In this document: piece after piece, positions 1-8,496 of the stretch | Numbering within the stretch: position 1 is the stretch's first letter | Layout of the letters: the number at the start of each line of letters is the position of its first letter | Assembly (NCBI RefSeq): GCF_017355985.1 | Contig: NZ_JAFIQU010000019.1 | Span: forward strand, 72,466-136,465 | Direction of reading: 5' to 3' | Length of the DNA: 64,000 nt | DNA from: Arenibaculum pallidiluteum | GTDB taxonomy: Bacteria; Pseudomonadota; Alphaproteobacteria; Azospirillales; Azospirillaceae | The notes under the pieces: generated by a model | Database searches by the model: none | What the model was told of the DNA's origin: nothing | What the model saw: the letters and a program-made list of their open reading frames with translations, nothing else | Program-made: the position numbers and the translations under genes

Positions 1-165
1 GCCGGCCGACCGCGGCCTGCCCCCGGCGTCTGCACCACGGAAGTCGCAGCGCCGGTCCGGTCCGCGCGCTCGGCGACGGCGTGTATCCGCGATCCCGGCG
101 GCGAAGCGGGACCCGGGCGGGCCCGGCCGGCAGCCAGCCACGGCCGCGCGGCATAAGGGAACCCG
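1..165. other. upstream edge, no gene that can be supported
   Basis: All three plus-strand frames are open over most of this short GC-rich stretch, so openness carries no weight. One frame runs from the window edge to a TAA at 154-156 and could be the tail of a gene starting outside, but its predicted residues are low-complexity (Ala, Gly, Pro, Arg) and match nothing I recognise. The last bases hold a Shine-Dalgarno-like AAGGGA five bases before the TrkH start. Confidence 0.4.
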
Positions 166-1617
166 ATGCGGTCCATCATCCATGTGGTCGGATGGCTTCT
201 CGTCGGCGAGGCCGCGGCAATGGCCGTTCCCGCGGCGGCGGACGGGCTTGCGGGCTCCTCGGACTGGACGGCCTTCGCGATCTCGTCCTTTGTGACCGCC
301 GGCGTCGGCGGCGCCCTGGTCCTTGCCTCGGGAGGGAAGAGGCCGGGAACGGTCACCGTCCGCGAGACCTTCATGCTGACGACGCTCGCATGGACGGTCC
401 TGTCCGTCTTCGCGGCGCTGCCCTTCGCCTTCTCCTCCACCAAGCTGTCGGTGGTCGATTCACTCTACGAGGCGACATCGGGCCTCACCACCGCGGGAGG
501 CACGGTTATCGTCGGGCTGGATGCGCTGCCACCTGGCCCGCTGCTGTGGCGCATCCTGCTGAACTGGATCGGCGGCATCGGCATCGTGGCGATGACGCTC
601 CTGGTGTTCCCGTTCCTGCGTGTCGGCGGCATGCAGCTCTTCCGTACGGAATCCTCGGACCGGTCCGACAAGCTGTTCGGCCAGGCGCAGGATCTCGCGG
701 CCACGATCGCGACCGTCTACGTCACGCTGACCATGCTCTCCGCCCTCGGGTTCTACCTGGCGGGCATGCCCTGGTTCGACGCGATCGCCCATGGAATGTC
801 CGCCGTGTCCACCGGCGGTTTCTCGACCCGCGACGCCTCGCTGGCCGCCTTCCCCGGCGTGGCGCACTACTGGGTCGCGACCGTCTCGATGATCGCCGGT
901 GCGCTGCCGATGACCTATTACGTGCGCTTCTGGCTTCAGGGCCGCGAGGCCTTCCACGACCAGCAGGTCAGGACCTTCATCAGCTTCCTGCTGGCAGCCT
1001 GGGCCGTCATGGCCGGCTGGGCCATGTTGCAGACCGATCTTCCGGACGAGATGGCCGTCCACGAGATCCTTGCCCACGTCGCCGTGAACGTCACCTCGGT
1101 CGTCACCACGACCGGGCTGGCATCGGACGACTACGGTGCCTGGGGCGGGTTCGCAACGGCCGCGTTCTTCGCCCTGTTCTTCGTCGGGGGCTGCACGGGG
1201 TCCACCAGCGGGTCGATCAAGATCTTCCGCTGGCAGGTCCTGATCCTGTCGCTGCGCGCGCAGCTGCGCCGGATGGTGACGCCGCACCGGGTCACGATGG
1301 TCATCTACGCGGGCAAGGCGTTGACCGATGACGTGGTGCAGTCGGTCGTGAACTTCGTCGTGGTCTTCGTGCTGGCCTTCGCGGCGCTGTCCCTGGCTCT
1401 GGCCTGGACGGGACTGGACTTCCTCAGCGCCACGAGCGCCGTCGCATCCGCGCTTTCCGGCGTCGGCCCCGGCCTCGGGGACGTGGTCGGCCCCGCCGGC
1501 AACTACACCTCGCTCTCGCCCGCAGCGAAGCTGACGCTGTGCTTCGCGATGCTGCTCGGACGTCTCGAGGTCCTGACGGTGCTCGTCCTGCTGACCCCCG
1601 GCTTCTGGAAGCGGTGA
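166..1617 (+). CDS. trkH: TrkH/KtrB-family potassium uptake protein
   Basis: This is the membrane channel subunit of a Trk/Ktr-type potassium importer. The 483-residue product has the four pseudo-repeated pore loops expected of the family, each with its filter glycine region: TSGLTTAGGT near residue 105, STGGFSTRD near 222, VTTTGLASDD near 313 and GVGPGLG near 430. The signature GGCTGSTSGSIKIFR lies near residue 341. Hydrophobic segments run through the whole protein. The ATG at 166 has AAGGGA upstream at good spacing. No TrkA/KtrA gating subunit lies in the window, so the partner must be elsewhere. The gene ends in GTGA, overlapping a possible GTG start of the MFS gene, so the two are probably co-transcribed. 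Confidence 0.9.
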   Translation: MRSIIHVVGWLLVGEAAAMAVPAAADGLAGSSDWTAFAISSFVTAGVGGALVLASGGKRPGTVTVRETFMLTTLAWTVLSVFAALPFAFSSTKLSVVDSLYEATSGLTTAGGTVIVGLDALPPGPLLWRILLNWIGGIGIVAMTLLVFPFLRVGGMQLFRTESSDRSDKLFGQAQDLAATIATVYVTLTMLSALGFYLAGMPWFDAIAHGMSAVSTGGFSTRDASLAAFPGVAHYWVATVSMIAGALPMTYYVRFWLQGREAFHDQQVRTFISFLLAAWAVMAGWAMLQTDLPDEMAVHEILAHVAVNVTSVVTTTGLASDDYGAWGGFATAAFFALFFVGGCTGSTSGSIKIFRWQVLILSLRAQLRRMVTPHRVTMVIYAGKALTDDVVQSVVNFVVVFVLAFAALSLALAWTGLDFLSATSAVASALSGVGPGLGDVVGPAGNYTSLSPAAKLTLCFAMLLGRLEVLTVLVLLTPGFWKR

Positions 1618-1628
1618 GCGTCCCTGGC

Positions 1629-2852
1629 ATGCGGTTCCTGCGGTTCCTCGGCGAGAATGCCCGCTGGCTGGCGGCGGGCTACCTGCTCTTCTTCTTCTCC
1701 GCCTTCGGGCAGACCTACTTCATCTCGCTGTCGGCAGGCGACATCCGCCGCGAATACGCACTCTCCCACGGCGGGTTCGGCGCGCTCTACATGGGGGCCA
1801 CCCTGGCGAGCGCGCTGACGCTGACGCGCTTCGGCCAGATCGTCGACCGCTGGAGCCCGCGCCGCGTCGCCGTGCTGATCGTGCCAATGCTGGCGCTGGC
1901 GACGGCGGCCATGGCGCTGTCCCGCCATGTGGCGCTGCTGTTCGCCACGATCTACGTGCTGCGCCTGTTCGGCCAAGGGATGATGTCCCATACCGCCTTC
2001 ACGCTGATGGGGCGGTGGTTCTCGGCGCAGCGCGGACGGGCGGTGACGCTGGCGACCCTCGGCCTCAACACTGGCGAGGCGCTGTTCCCGCTGGTCTTCG
2101 TCGCGCTGGCCGGGGCCGTCGGATGGCGCGACACCTGGCTGCTGGGGGCGGCCGTGCTGATCCTTGCGGCGCTGCCGGCGATCGCCGCGCTGACCGCCGT
2201 GGAGAGGACGCCGCGGGCCTCCGACCCCTCTGCCCCCGCCGCGACGGCGCGCGACTGGACACGGGCCGAGGTGCTGCGCGACCCGCTCTTCTATCCGGTG
2301 CTTCTGGCCATGATGCCGCCGGCCTTCATCGGCACGGCGATCTTCTTCCATCAGGTCCACCTGGTCGAGCTGCGCGGCTGGTCGATCGGGATCTTCGCCT
2401 CGTCCTTCTCGCTCTACGCGGCCATGACCGTCGCCTGCGCGCTGCTGGCGGGACAGCTCGTCGACCGGTTTTCGGCGGTCGCGCTGCTGCCTCTGTACCT
2501 TCTGCCGATGGGGCTCGCCTGCCTCGTCATCGGCACGATGCCGGAGCAATGGGCGGTCTTCGCCTTCATGGCGCTGTACGGCGTGTCCAACGGCTTTTCG
2601 CTGGCGCTCTTCGGCTCCCTGTGGCCCGAGATCTACGGAGTGCGGCATCTCGGCGCCATCCGGGCGCTGGTCACCGCGTTGCTCGTCTTCGCCTCGGCCG
2701 TGGGCCCCGGCCTCACGGGAACGCTGATCGATGCCGGCATCGCCTATCCCGCGCAGGTCGCGGCCATGGGCCTCTACTGCATCGTCATTTCGCTGGCGAT
2801 GCTGCCGGTCCGGCGACGCCTGAAGGCCCGGGCGGGCGCGTTGCCGTCCTGA
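1629..2852 (+). CDS. MFS-type transporter
   Basis: A 12-helix major facilitator superfamily protein of about 407 residues. Hydrophobic helices alternate with short loops, and the loop after the second helix (around FGQIVDRWSPRR) fits the MFS signature between helices 2 and 3. A longer cytoplasmic linker between the two six-helix halves is rich in Ala, Pro and Thr (about residues 196-213). The substrate cannot be told from sequence. I chose the ATG at 1629. A GTG at 1614 in the same frame overlaps the trkH stop codon and would add five residues. Downstream the gene faces the bicupin gene on the other strand with only 26 bases between their stops. Confidence 0.75.
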   Translation: MRFLRFLGENARWLAAGYLLFFFSAFGQTYFISLSAGDIRREYALSHGGFGALYMGATLASALTLTRFGQIVDRWSPRRVAVLIVPMLALATAAMALSRHVALLFATIYVLRLFGQGMMSHTAFTLMGRWFSAQRGRAVTLATLGLNTGEALFPLVFVALAGAVGWRDTWLLGAAVLILAALPAIAALTAVERTPRASDPSAPAATARDWTRAEVLRDPLFYPVLLAMMPPAFIGTAIFFHQVHLVELRGWSIGIFASSFSLYAAMTVACALLAGQLVDRFSAVALLPLYLLPMGLACLVIGTMPEQWAVFAFMALYGVSNGFSLALFGSLWPEIYGVRHLGAIRALVTALLVFASAVGPGLTGTLIDAGIAYPAQVAAMGLYCIVISLAMLPVRRRLKARAGALPS

Positions 2853-2878
2853 CGCCCGAGGCCCCCCGAGAGCGGCCG

Positions 2879-3793
2879 CTAACCCCGGTCCGGCGGCCCG
2901 GCGGCGGCGAGCTTGGCCTCGAGGTATTCCCAGTCGCGGCTGAAGCGGTAGGAATGGCGTGCCGGCGGCTGGGGCGAGGAGGTCTCCAGCCAGCGGACGG
3001 TCCGCTGGGTCCTGTTGACGAAGCCGTGGATGCAACCGACGCCCGTCCAGAAGACGTCGCCCTCCCCGAGGACATAGGTCGCGCCGTCGGCGGTGGCCTC
3101 GACCTCGCCCTCCAGGATCACGTACGCCTCCTCCAGCGGGTGGTCGTGCGGATGCGCGACGCCGCCGGGCTGGTACTCGACCATGAACATCGTGGCCAGC
3201 GCCGCCGACAGGCGCTGGTCGACCAGCATCTTCACGGCGATGCCGCTGTAGGCCAGCAGCGCGGTCGCCATGCTGGCCGAGACCGTCGGCGCGTCCACCC
3301 GGGCGCCGACTTTCAGCTTGTCGAGCGTGATGTCGTCATTCCTCATCCGGAACAGGTGGCGGGCGCGCGGGTCCCGGATGTCCAGGGGCTCGCGCTCCGC
3401 ATAGCGGGGCGGGCCCAGGAAGAATGTATCCGTGGGCTCGCCGGACCCGCGGGGGATCGGCGTCGACAGGTCGATCCAGGCCGCCGTCCCATCGGCGGGC
3501 CCGAGCCAGGCATGGCTCGTCCCGACCGGCACCACCCCGCAGCTTCCCGGCACCAGCGGGAAGGCCCTGCCGTCGAGGACCAGCGTCGGCTCACCCGCCG
3601 TGATGTAGAAGTACTCCTCGAAGCTCTGGACGTGGGTGTCCACATGCCCGCCGGCCTCCAGCCGGCAGGCGCTCAGCCCGGTATGCACGGCGCCGGCCGC
3701 CCGGTCGACGAGCGGGGCACGCCTGAATCCCGCCGAATGGCCGGGATAGGCGGGCATGGGGCGGATGTCGACGGCGCGCAGGACATGGTGCAT
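2879..3793 (-). CDS. bicupin protein, ureidoglycine aminohydrolase-like
   Basis: The 304-residue product folds as two cupin domains. The N-terminal one carries HVDTHVQSFEE (about residues 52-62) and the C-terminal one carries HPHDHPLEEAYVILEGEV, an intact HxH...E metal site (about residues 206-223). Length and two-domain layout resemble (S)-ureidoglycine aminohydrolase, which binds manganese in its C-terminal cupin. Other bicupins such as ring-cleaving dioxygenases are not excluded, and the surrounding genes suggest an aromatic or organic acid pathway. The start at 3793 has GGAAGG nine bases upstream, whereas an ATG at 3802 would abut it. It is the last gene of the Liv/dioxygenase operon, 17 bases after the dehydrogenase gene. 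Confidence 0.6.
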   Translation of the reverse strand: MHHVLRAVDIRPMPAYPGHSAGFRRAPLVDRAAGAVHTGLSACRLEAGGHVDTHVQSFEEYFYITAGEPTLVLDGRAFPLVPGSCGVVPVGTSHAWLGPADGTAAWIDLSTPIPRGSGEPTDTFFLGPPRYAEREPLDIRDPRARHLFRMRNDDITLDKLKVGARVDAPTVSASMATALLAYSGIAVKMLVDQRLSAALATMFMVEYQPGGVAHPHDHPLEEAYVILEGEVEATADGATYVLGEGDVFWTGVGCIHGFVNRTQRTVRWLETSSPQPPARHSYRFSRDWEYLEAKLAAAGPPDRG

Positions 3794-3810
3794 GGATGGC
3801 ATCCTTCCGG

Positions 3811-4761
3811 TCAGCCGGGCTCGCCCAGGCCGGACAGCCGCTCGGCGTGGCGCACGACGGCGATCAGGTCGGCCTCCCCGTCCCCTTCGGCGATCAGCGC
3901 CGCGTAGGTCTGGCGCAGCAGTGCGGCAAGCGGCACCGGGACGTTCGCCTGCCCGGCCGCGTCGAGGATCAGGTCGAGATCCTTGGCCATCTGCCGGCAC
4001 GAGAAGGTCGGCGTGAAGTCGCGCGCGGCCAGCGGGCCCACCTTGTACTTCACGAAGGGCGAGGCGACGGCGCTCTCGCAGAGCACCGCCAGCATGTCCT
4101 GCCAACCGACATTGCCCCGCCGCGCCAGCGCCAGCGCCTCGGCCATCATGCCGGCCGAGGCCGCGATCATCAGGTTCACCGCGAGCTTGGCGTAGCGCGC
4201 CTCCTCGCCGGGGCCGAGATAGGTCTGGGCCCGGGTGAAGCAGCCGAGATCCGGCAGCACGGCCTCGAAGGCGGCGCGCGGGCCCGAGGCGAAGCAGGTG
4301 ACCGCGCCCGTCTCGGCCAGGGCGGAGCTGCCGGATATCGGCAGCCTCAGGCAGGCGATGCCCCGCCCCTCGGCCGCGCGGGCGACCTCGGCCGAGGCCT
4401 CGGCGCCGACCGTGCTGGTCTCGACCAGGATGGAGCCCGGCTCCATCAGGGCGAGCAATCCGCCTCCAGCTCCTCCGCCCGTTGCTCCTCCCGCTGCCCC
4501 TCCCTCTGCCCCGCCGGCGCCCAGGAGGACGGTGCGCAGCACACCGTCATCCGGCAGCGAGGTGAACACCACGGCCTTGCCGCGGACGGCCTCGGCAGCG
4601 CTGGCCGTGACGCCGATTCCCGATCGCGACGCCAAGTCCAGCCGAGCCGGATCGGTATCGTATCCCATAACCCCGCGCCCGCCGGCCACGAGGCGCGCGG
4701 CCATGGGAAGCCCGAGCTTCCCCAGCCCGATCCAGCCGATCGCGCCTGAATCCATGGTCAT
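3811..4761 (-). CDS. beta-hydroxyacid dehydrogenase (3-hydroxyisobutyrate / tartronate semialdehyde reductase family)
   Basis: A 316-residue NAD(P)-dependent oxidoreductase. It starts with a Rossmann motif IGLGKLGLPMAARL (about residues 11-24), has the substrate-region SGSSALAETGA in place of the usual SGG..GA, and keeps the catalytic lysine context ARYAKLAVNL. Family members interconvert hydroxy acids and semialdehydes, and the true substrate is unknown here. An unusual run of about 21 Gly/Ala residues interrupts the NAD-domain loop after SLPDDGVLRTVLLG; see the separate repeat entry. The ATG at 4761 is preceded by GGAGGG at seven bases. The gene sits between the YciI and bicupin genes. Adjacency to a ureidoglycine aminohydrolase-like cupin recalls allantoin clusters carrying glxR, but the rest of this operon does not fit that pathway. 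Confidence 0.75.
   Translation of the reverse strand: MTMDSGAIGWIGLGKLGLPMAARLVAGGRGVMGYDTDPARLDLASRSGIGVTASAAEAVRGKAVVFTSLPDDGVLRTVLLGAGGAEGGAAGGATGGGAGGGLLALMEPGSILVETSTVGAEASAEVARAAEGRGIACLRLPISGSSALAETGAVTCFASGPRAAFEAVLPDLGCFTRAQTYLGPGEEARYAKLAVNLMIAASAGMMAEALALARRGNVGWQDMLAVLCESAVASPFVKYKVGPLAARDFTPTFSCRQMAKDLDLILDAAGQANVPVPLAALLRQTYAALIAEGDGEADLIAVVRHAERLSGLGEPG
4459..4521 (-). repeat. GGN-type imperfect triplet tract coding a Gly/Ala linker
   Basis: Inside the beta-hydroxyacid dehydrogenase gene, about 21 successive codons are almost all glycine or alanine (pattern GAGG, EGGAAGG, TGGGAGGG). The plus strand is strikingly pyrimidine-rich here. Relatives normally have only a short GxxG turn between the neighbouring strand and helix, so this looks like expansion of GGN/GCN triplets by slippage. 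The reading frame is kept. Confidence 0.6.
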
Positions 4762-4793
4762 GTTGCCGCCCTCCGCCAGACCCGCATGCACCC

Positions 4794-5081
4794 TCAGCCC
4801 TGCCGGCGGATGAAGCCGGTGATCGTCACGCCCTGCCAGATGCCCGCTCGGTGGAACGGGTCCGCGGCGTTGAACCGCTCGACCGCGGCGCGATCGGGCG
4901 CCTCGACGACCAGGAGGCTGCCGACCATGGTCTCGCCGTCATCGGCGACGAGCGGCCCCGACATCACGATGCGCACCCCGAATGGGCTGGTATCCGCCAG
5001 GAACCGCTTGTGCTCGTCGTAGTTCACAAGCCGCGTCGGCAGCGCCCCTGGCTTGTCCAGGGCATGGATCGCAAAGAGCAT
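4794..5081 (-). CDS. YciI-family protein (TftG-like)
   Basis: A 95-residue single-domain protein of the YCII family (dimeric alpha/beta barrel). Visible family marks are HAL near the N-terminus, His24 in YDEHKRFL, the SGPL strand-turn near residue 42 and DPFHRAGI near residue 75. The best studied member, TftG, removes chloride from 5-chlorohydroxyquinol in 2,4,5-T degradation. Most members have no known role. The gene is in the same operon as an intradiol dioxygenase, which makes a role in hydroxyquinol-type chemistry attractive, but this is inference. GAGGAGGG four bases before the ATG at 5081 gives a strong ribosome binding site. Confidence 0.8.
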   Translation of the reverse strand: MLFAIHALDKPGALPTRLVNYDEHKRFLADTSPFGVRIVMSGPLVADDGETMVGSLLVVEAPDRAAVERFNAADPFHRAGIWQGVTITGFIRRQG

Positions 5082-5111
5082 CTGACCCTCCTCGAATGTC
5101 CGCGGAATTCC

Positions 5112-5846
5112 TTACGCCATGCCCATCATGGTCCTGCGGATCTCCTCGCCGTCGGCGAGCTCCCGGCCCTGCTCGACCGTGCGGATGATCCGGCCATGGG
5201 AGAGCACGTAGGCCCGCGCCGCGACCTCGACGGCCTGGAAAAAGCTCTGCTCGGCCATCAGGATCGTCATGCCACGCGCGGTCTGGAGCTGCTTGACGGC
5301 GTCGATCACCTGGTCCACGACGATCGGGGCCAGGCCGACCGAGGGCTCGTCGACGACCATGAAGCGCGGCGCGGTCATCAGCGCGCGCGCGATCGCCAGC
5401 ATCTGCTGCTGACCGCCGCTCAGGGTGCCGGCGGCCTGGCGCCGACGCTCGCGCAGGATCGGAAAGGTTTCGTAGCAGAAGGCCAGCGTCTCGGCCGGCG
5501 AACCGCGACCGCGGCGCACGCCGCCGGCGAGGCTCAGATTGTCCTCCACGCTCAGGGTCGGGACGAGGCGCCGTCCCTCGGGCACGGCGCCGATCCCGAG
5601 ATTGACGATGTCGTGGGGACGCATCGCCGTGAGGTCGGTGACTCGCCCGCCCCATTCCATCAGGATCCGGCCCGATGTCGGCCGCACGAATCCCAGGATG
5701 CAGTTCAGCAGCGTGCTCTTGCCGTTGCCGTTCATCCCGAGCAGGGCGACCAGCTCGCCCTCGCGGACCTCGAGGCTCACGTCGTGAAGGACGGTCACCG
5801 CGCCGTAGCCGGCGCTGACCCGCTCAAGGACGATTCTGTTGTTCAC
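5112..5846 (-). CDS. livF: branched-chain amino acid-type ABC transporter ATP-binding protein LivF
   Basis: A 244-residue ATPase of the HAAT/Liv class. Walker A is GMNGNGKST (about residues 37-45), the signature is LSGGQQQMLAIARAL (about 142-156) and Walker B is FMVVDEPSVGL. LivF ATPases pair with LivG to power import through LivH and LivM. The start is a GTG at 5846 inside the 3' end of livG (23-base overlap), typical of these operons. In this gene set the cargo may be an aromatic or dicarboxylic acid rather than an amino acid, because the neighbouring genes are catabolic. Confidence 0.9.
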   Translation of the reverse strand: MNNRIVLERVSAGYGAVTVLHDVSLEVREGELVALLGMNGNGKSTLLNCILGFVRPTSGRILMEWGGRVTDLTAMRPHDIVNLGIGAVPEGRRLVPTLSVEDNLSLAGGVRRGRGSPAETLAFCYETFPILRERRRQAAGTLSGGQQQMLAIARALMTAPRFMVVDEPSVGLAPIVVDQVIDAVKQLQTARGMTILMAEQSFFQAVEVAARAYVLSHGRIIRTVEQGRELADGEEIRRTMMGMA

Positions 5847-6555
5847 CGAAATACACCCTCTGAACGTGCGGGTCCTCGACGATGGACTGCGGCGTCCCCT
5901 CCGCGATGATCCGGCCGGTCTCCAGGCAGATCACGCGTTCGGAGAAGCGCATCACCGCGTGCATGATGTGCTCGATCATGATGACGGCCACGCCGGTCCG
6001 GTTCAGGTCGAGCAGCAGCGACAGGATCTCGTCGATCTCGGAATCGGCGAGCCCGGCCATCGCCTCGTCGGCGATCAGCAGCCGCGGCTCGGTGACGAGG
6101 GCGCGCGCGAGCTCCAGCTTGCGCAGCTCGAGCTGCGACAGGGATTCCACCGGCGCGTCGCGCCGGCCGTCGAGCCGCATCGACCTGAGGACGCCCTCTG
6201 CCCGCGCCCTGGCATCGCCCGCGCCGCGGCCGAGATAGTCCAGCGGCACGAACAGGTTCTCCAGCACGGTCATGCCGGTGAAGGGCCGCGGGATCTGGAA
6301 GCTGCGCGCGATGCCCATGCGCGCCCGCTTGTGGGCGGGCCGGCGCGTGACGTCCTCGCCGGCATAGACGATGGCGCCGGCGGTGGGGACAAGAAGCCCC
6401 GCGATGCAGTTGATCAGCGTGGTCTTGCCGGACCCGTTCGGCCCGATCAGGCCCAGGCGCTCGCCGGGGCGCAGATCCAGCTCGACCGGGCCCAGGGCGC
6501 GCAGGGCCCCGAAGGTCTTCTCGACCTGGCGGACGGACAGAAGCGGGGCGGTCAT
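5824..6555 (-). CDS. livG: branched-chain amino acid-type ABC transporter ATP-binding protein LivG
   Basis: A 243-residue ATPase with Walker A GPNGSGKTT (about residues 36-44) and a Walker B region LLIADEAMAGL. The usual LSYGQQR or LSGGQ signature is replaced by LSQLELRKLELARAL, and the usual DEP of Walker B is DEA. Both departures could lower or change ATPase activity, with LivF carrying the canonical site. The true start is the ATG at 6555, which overlaps the livM stop by four bases (ATGA). The frame stays open far upstream only as a shadow of livM. Confidence 0.9.
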   Translation of the reverse strand: MTAPLLSVRQVEKTFGALRALGPVELDLRPGERLGLIGPNGSGKTTLINCIAGLLVPTAGAIVYAGEDVTRRPAHKRARMGIARSFQIPRPFTGMTVLENLFVPLDYLGRGAGDARARAEGVLRSMRLDGRRDAPVESLSQLELRKLELARALVTEPRLLIADEAMAGLADSEIDEILSLLLDLNRTGVAVIMIEHIMHAVMRFSERVICLETGRIIAEGTPQSIVEDPHVQRVYFGEQQNRP

Positions 6556-7526
6556 GCGGGCTTCCTCGCGGGCTTGGCCGACCAGCGCACCCCGCCCCGG
6601 ACCGCCGACAGGAGGCCCAGAAGACCCTCGGGCGCGGCGACCACGAAGGCGATCAGCAGCAGGCCGACGGCGAGGATGTTGTATTCCGACGAGATCGTGA
6701 CCGTAGCGACCTGCTGGATGGTGCCGAGCAGGACCGCGCCGATGACGGGTCCCATCCAGGACCGCGTCCCGCCGATCAGCGGCATGGCGAGGGCGTTCAG
6801 GGCGATCAGGAGGCCGAAGGCGCTGACCGGCTCCACATGGTAGGCGTAGGAGGGGTAAGGGGCGCCGGCCGCGGCGATGATGCCGCCGCTGATGGCGCAG
6901 GCGATCAGCTTCATGCGCAGGGTCGGGACGCCGCAGCTCTCGGCGGCGGGCTCGCTGGCCCGGATCGCCCGGAAGCCGCGGCCCAGCCAGGAGGTCTCGA
7001 TCCAGCGGGCGATCACCACGGCCAGCAGCGCCAGGACCAGCATCACGCAGAAGACGTACTGGGTCTGGCCCTTGAACCAGGCCGGCGGCGGCGGGCCGAT
7101 GGTGGTCAGGCCGCTGGCCCCGCCGAGCGCCTCGGTGTTGTGCACCACCGTCTCGAGCACGACCACCAGGGCCAGCGTCGCGATGGAGAAATAGACGCCC
7201 TGGATGCGCAGCGTCAGGTAACCCGTCGCGACGCCGAGCGCCACGCCGACCAGCGCCGCGGCGACGATCTGGACCACGAGCGGCGCCTCGAAGGCCTGCA
7301 TCAGGTAGGCCGAGGTGTAGACGCCCGCCCCGAAGAAGGCCGAGGTGCCGAAGTTGATGTAGCCCGCGTAGCCGCCGAGGATGTTCCACCCCGTCGCGAT
7401 CACGATGTACTGCAGCACCACGTAGCCGGCATAGAAGTAGTATGGGTTGGCGACCACCTGGGGCAGCAGGAAGCCGGCCGCGCCCAGCAGCACGGCGATG
7501 GTCGCGAAGGTCCCTGTCCGCATCAT
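6552..7526 (-). CDS. livM: branched-chain amino acid-type ABC transporter permease LivM
   Basis: A 324-residue inner-membrane permease with about ten hydrophobic segments. It contains the family sequence GGYAGYINFGTSAFFGAGVY near residue 51 and the EAA-like loop RAIRASEPAAESCGV near residue 187. LivM forms the translocation path with LivH. The ATG at 7526 has GGAG seven bases upstream and overlaps the livH stop codon, so translation is probably coupled. Confidence 0.9.
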   Translation of the reverse strand: MMRTGTFATIAVLLGAAGFLLPQVVANPYYFYAGYVVLQYIVIATGWNILGGYAGYINFGTSAFFGAGVYTSAYLMQAFEAPLVVQIVAAALVGVALGVATGYLTLRIQGVYFSIATLALVVVLETVVHNTEALGGASGLTTIGPPPPAWFKGQTQYVFCVMLVLALLAVVIARWIETSWLGRGFRAIRASEPAAESCGVPTLRMKLIACAISGGIIAAAGAPYPSYAYHVEPVSAFGLLIALNALAMPLIGGTRSWMGPVIGAVLLGTIQQVATVTISSEYNILAVGLLLIAFVVAAPEGLLGLLSAVRGGVRWSAKPARKPA

Positions 7527-8401
7527 CGCGATGCTCCGAAAAGGCCGCTCGGCCGAAGGCCCAGGGTGCCCAGCAGGATCGCGAAGGCGACGCCCGGCGC
7601 CCAGGACGGGCTGACGAAGGTGGTGACGAAGGCCTCGGCGACGCCGATCAGGACGGCGGCGACCAGGGTTCCGGGAATGGAGCCCAGCCCCGCAAGGACG
7701 ACGACGGCGAAGACGCGGCCGAGCAGCGAGCGGTCGGTGAATGGATCGACCGGGCCGGTGATGATCAGCGCCGCGCCCGCGAGGACAGCGAGCGCGGTCG
7801 CGAGGCCGAAGGCGTGCCGCTTCACCGAGCTCGGGTCGATGCCGCTGATGCTGAGCGCCCGCTCGTCATGCGCGACCGCGCGCAGCGCAAGGCCGCCATG
7901 GGTGCGCGTCAGGTAGAGCCATAGCGCCAGGATCACCGCCGGCGTCACCAGCGCGGGCACCAGGAAGCGGTAGGGCAGCGTCACGAAGCCGACGGACAGG
8001 CTCTGGCCGACATAGGGGACCGAGACGGAGCGGAGGTCGGTGCCGAATGCGATGACCAGTCCGATCTCGATCACCAGGGCGACGCCGAAGAACAGCGTCA
8101 GGCTCTGGAGCGAGTTGCCGCGACCACGCAGCTCGAAGGCGCGGGAGTAGAAGGTGTAGAAGCCGAGCCCGAGGACATAGAAGGGCACGGTCAGCAGCAG
8201 CGCGGCCAGCAGCGGGTCGGCGCCATACCCGTTCGCCAGCGCGACGGCATAGGCGCCGGCGACCACGATGGCCGGATGCGCGACATTGGGAACGTGCAGC
8301 AGGCCGAAGGTGATCGCCAGCCCCATGGCGAGCAGCGCGTAGATGCTGCCGAGGGCGGCGCCGCTGGCCAGGGCGTTTGCGGCAAGATCGATGAGCATCA
8401 T
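7523..8401 (-). CDS. livH: branched-chain amino acid-type ABC transporter permease LivH
   Basis: A 292-residue permease with about eight hydrophobic segments. Its start is ASGAALGSIYALLAMGLAITFGLLHVPNVAH, characteristic of LivH (shown here only as recognised: GSIYALLAMGLAITFG near residue 14). The EAA-like loop is LRAVAHDERALSISGID near residue 180. The start is one of two adjacent ATGs at 8401 and 8398, with only a weak ribosome binding site. It is separated from livK by a 136-base spacer that holds a tandem repeat and a strong hairpin, which probably lowers permease expression relative to the binding protein. Confidence 0.9.
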   Translation of the reverse strand: MMLIDLAANALASGAALGSIYALLAMGLAITFGLLHVPNVAHPAIVVAGAYAVALANGYGADPLLAALLLTVPFYVLGLGFYTFYSRAFELRGRGNSLQSLTLFFGVALVIEIGLVIAFGTDLRSVSVPYVGQSLSVGFVTLPYRFLVPALVTPAVILALWLYLTRTHGGLALRAVAHDERALSISGIDPSSVKRHAFGLATALAVLAGAALIITGPVDPFTDRSLLGRVFAVVVLAGLGSIPGTLVAAVLIGVAEAFVTTFVSPSWAPGVAFAILLGTLGLRPSGLFGASR

Positions 8402-8431
8402 CGGAGTTTCACGGGATCCATTGGGCCCAGG

Positions 8432-8463
8432 TGATGCGCTTGCGGGTTGATGCGCTTGCGGGT
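8432..8463. repeat. perfect 16-bp tandem duplication in the livK-livH spacer
   Basis: The 16-mer TGATGCGCTTGCGGGT occurs twice head to tail (8432-8447 and 8448-8463), followed by GATG, the beginning of a third copy. It lies between the livK hairpin and the livH start and codes for nothing recognisable. Replication slippage is the simplest origin. Confidence 0.85.
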
Positions 8464-8496
8464 GATGTGCCGGGGCTGAAGCGCGCGGCAGCGGCC

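Noticed and set aside
1503..3035. Minus-strand open frame of 510 codons opposite the MFS gene
   Set aside because: Composition is dominated by Arg, Gln and Gly, and the plus-strand MFS frame has clear membrane helices.
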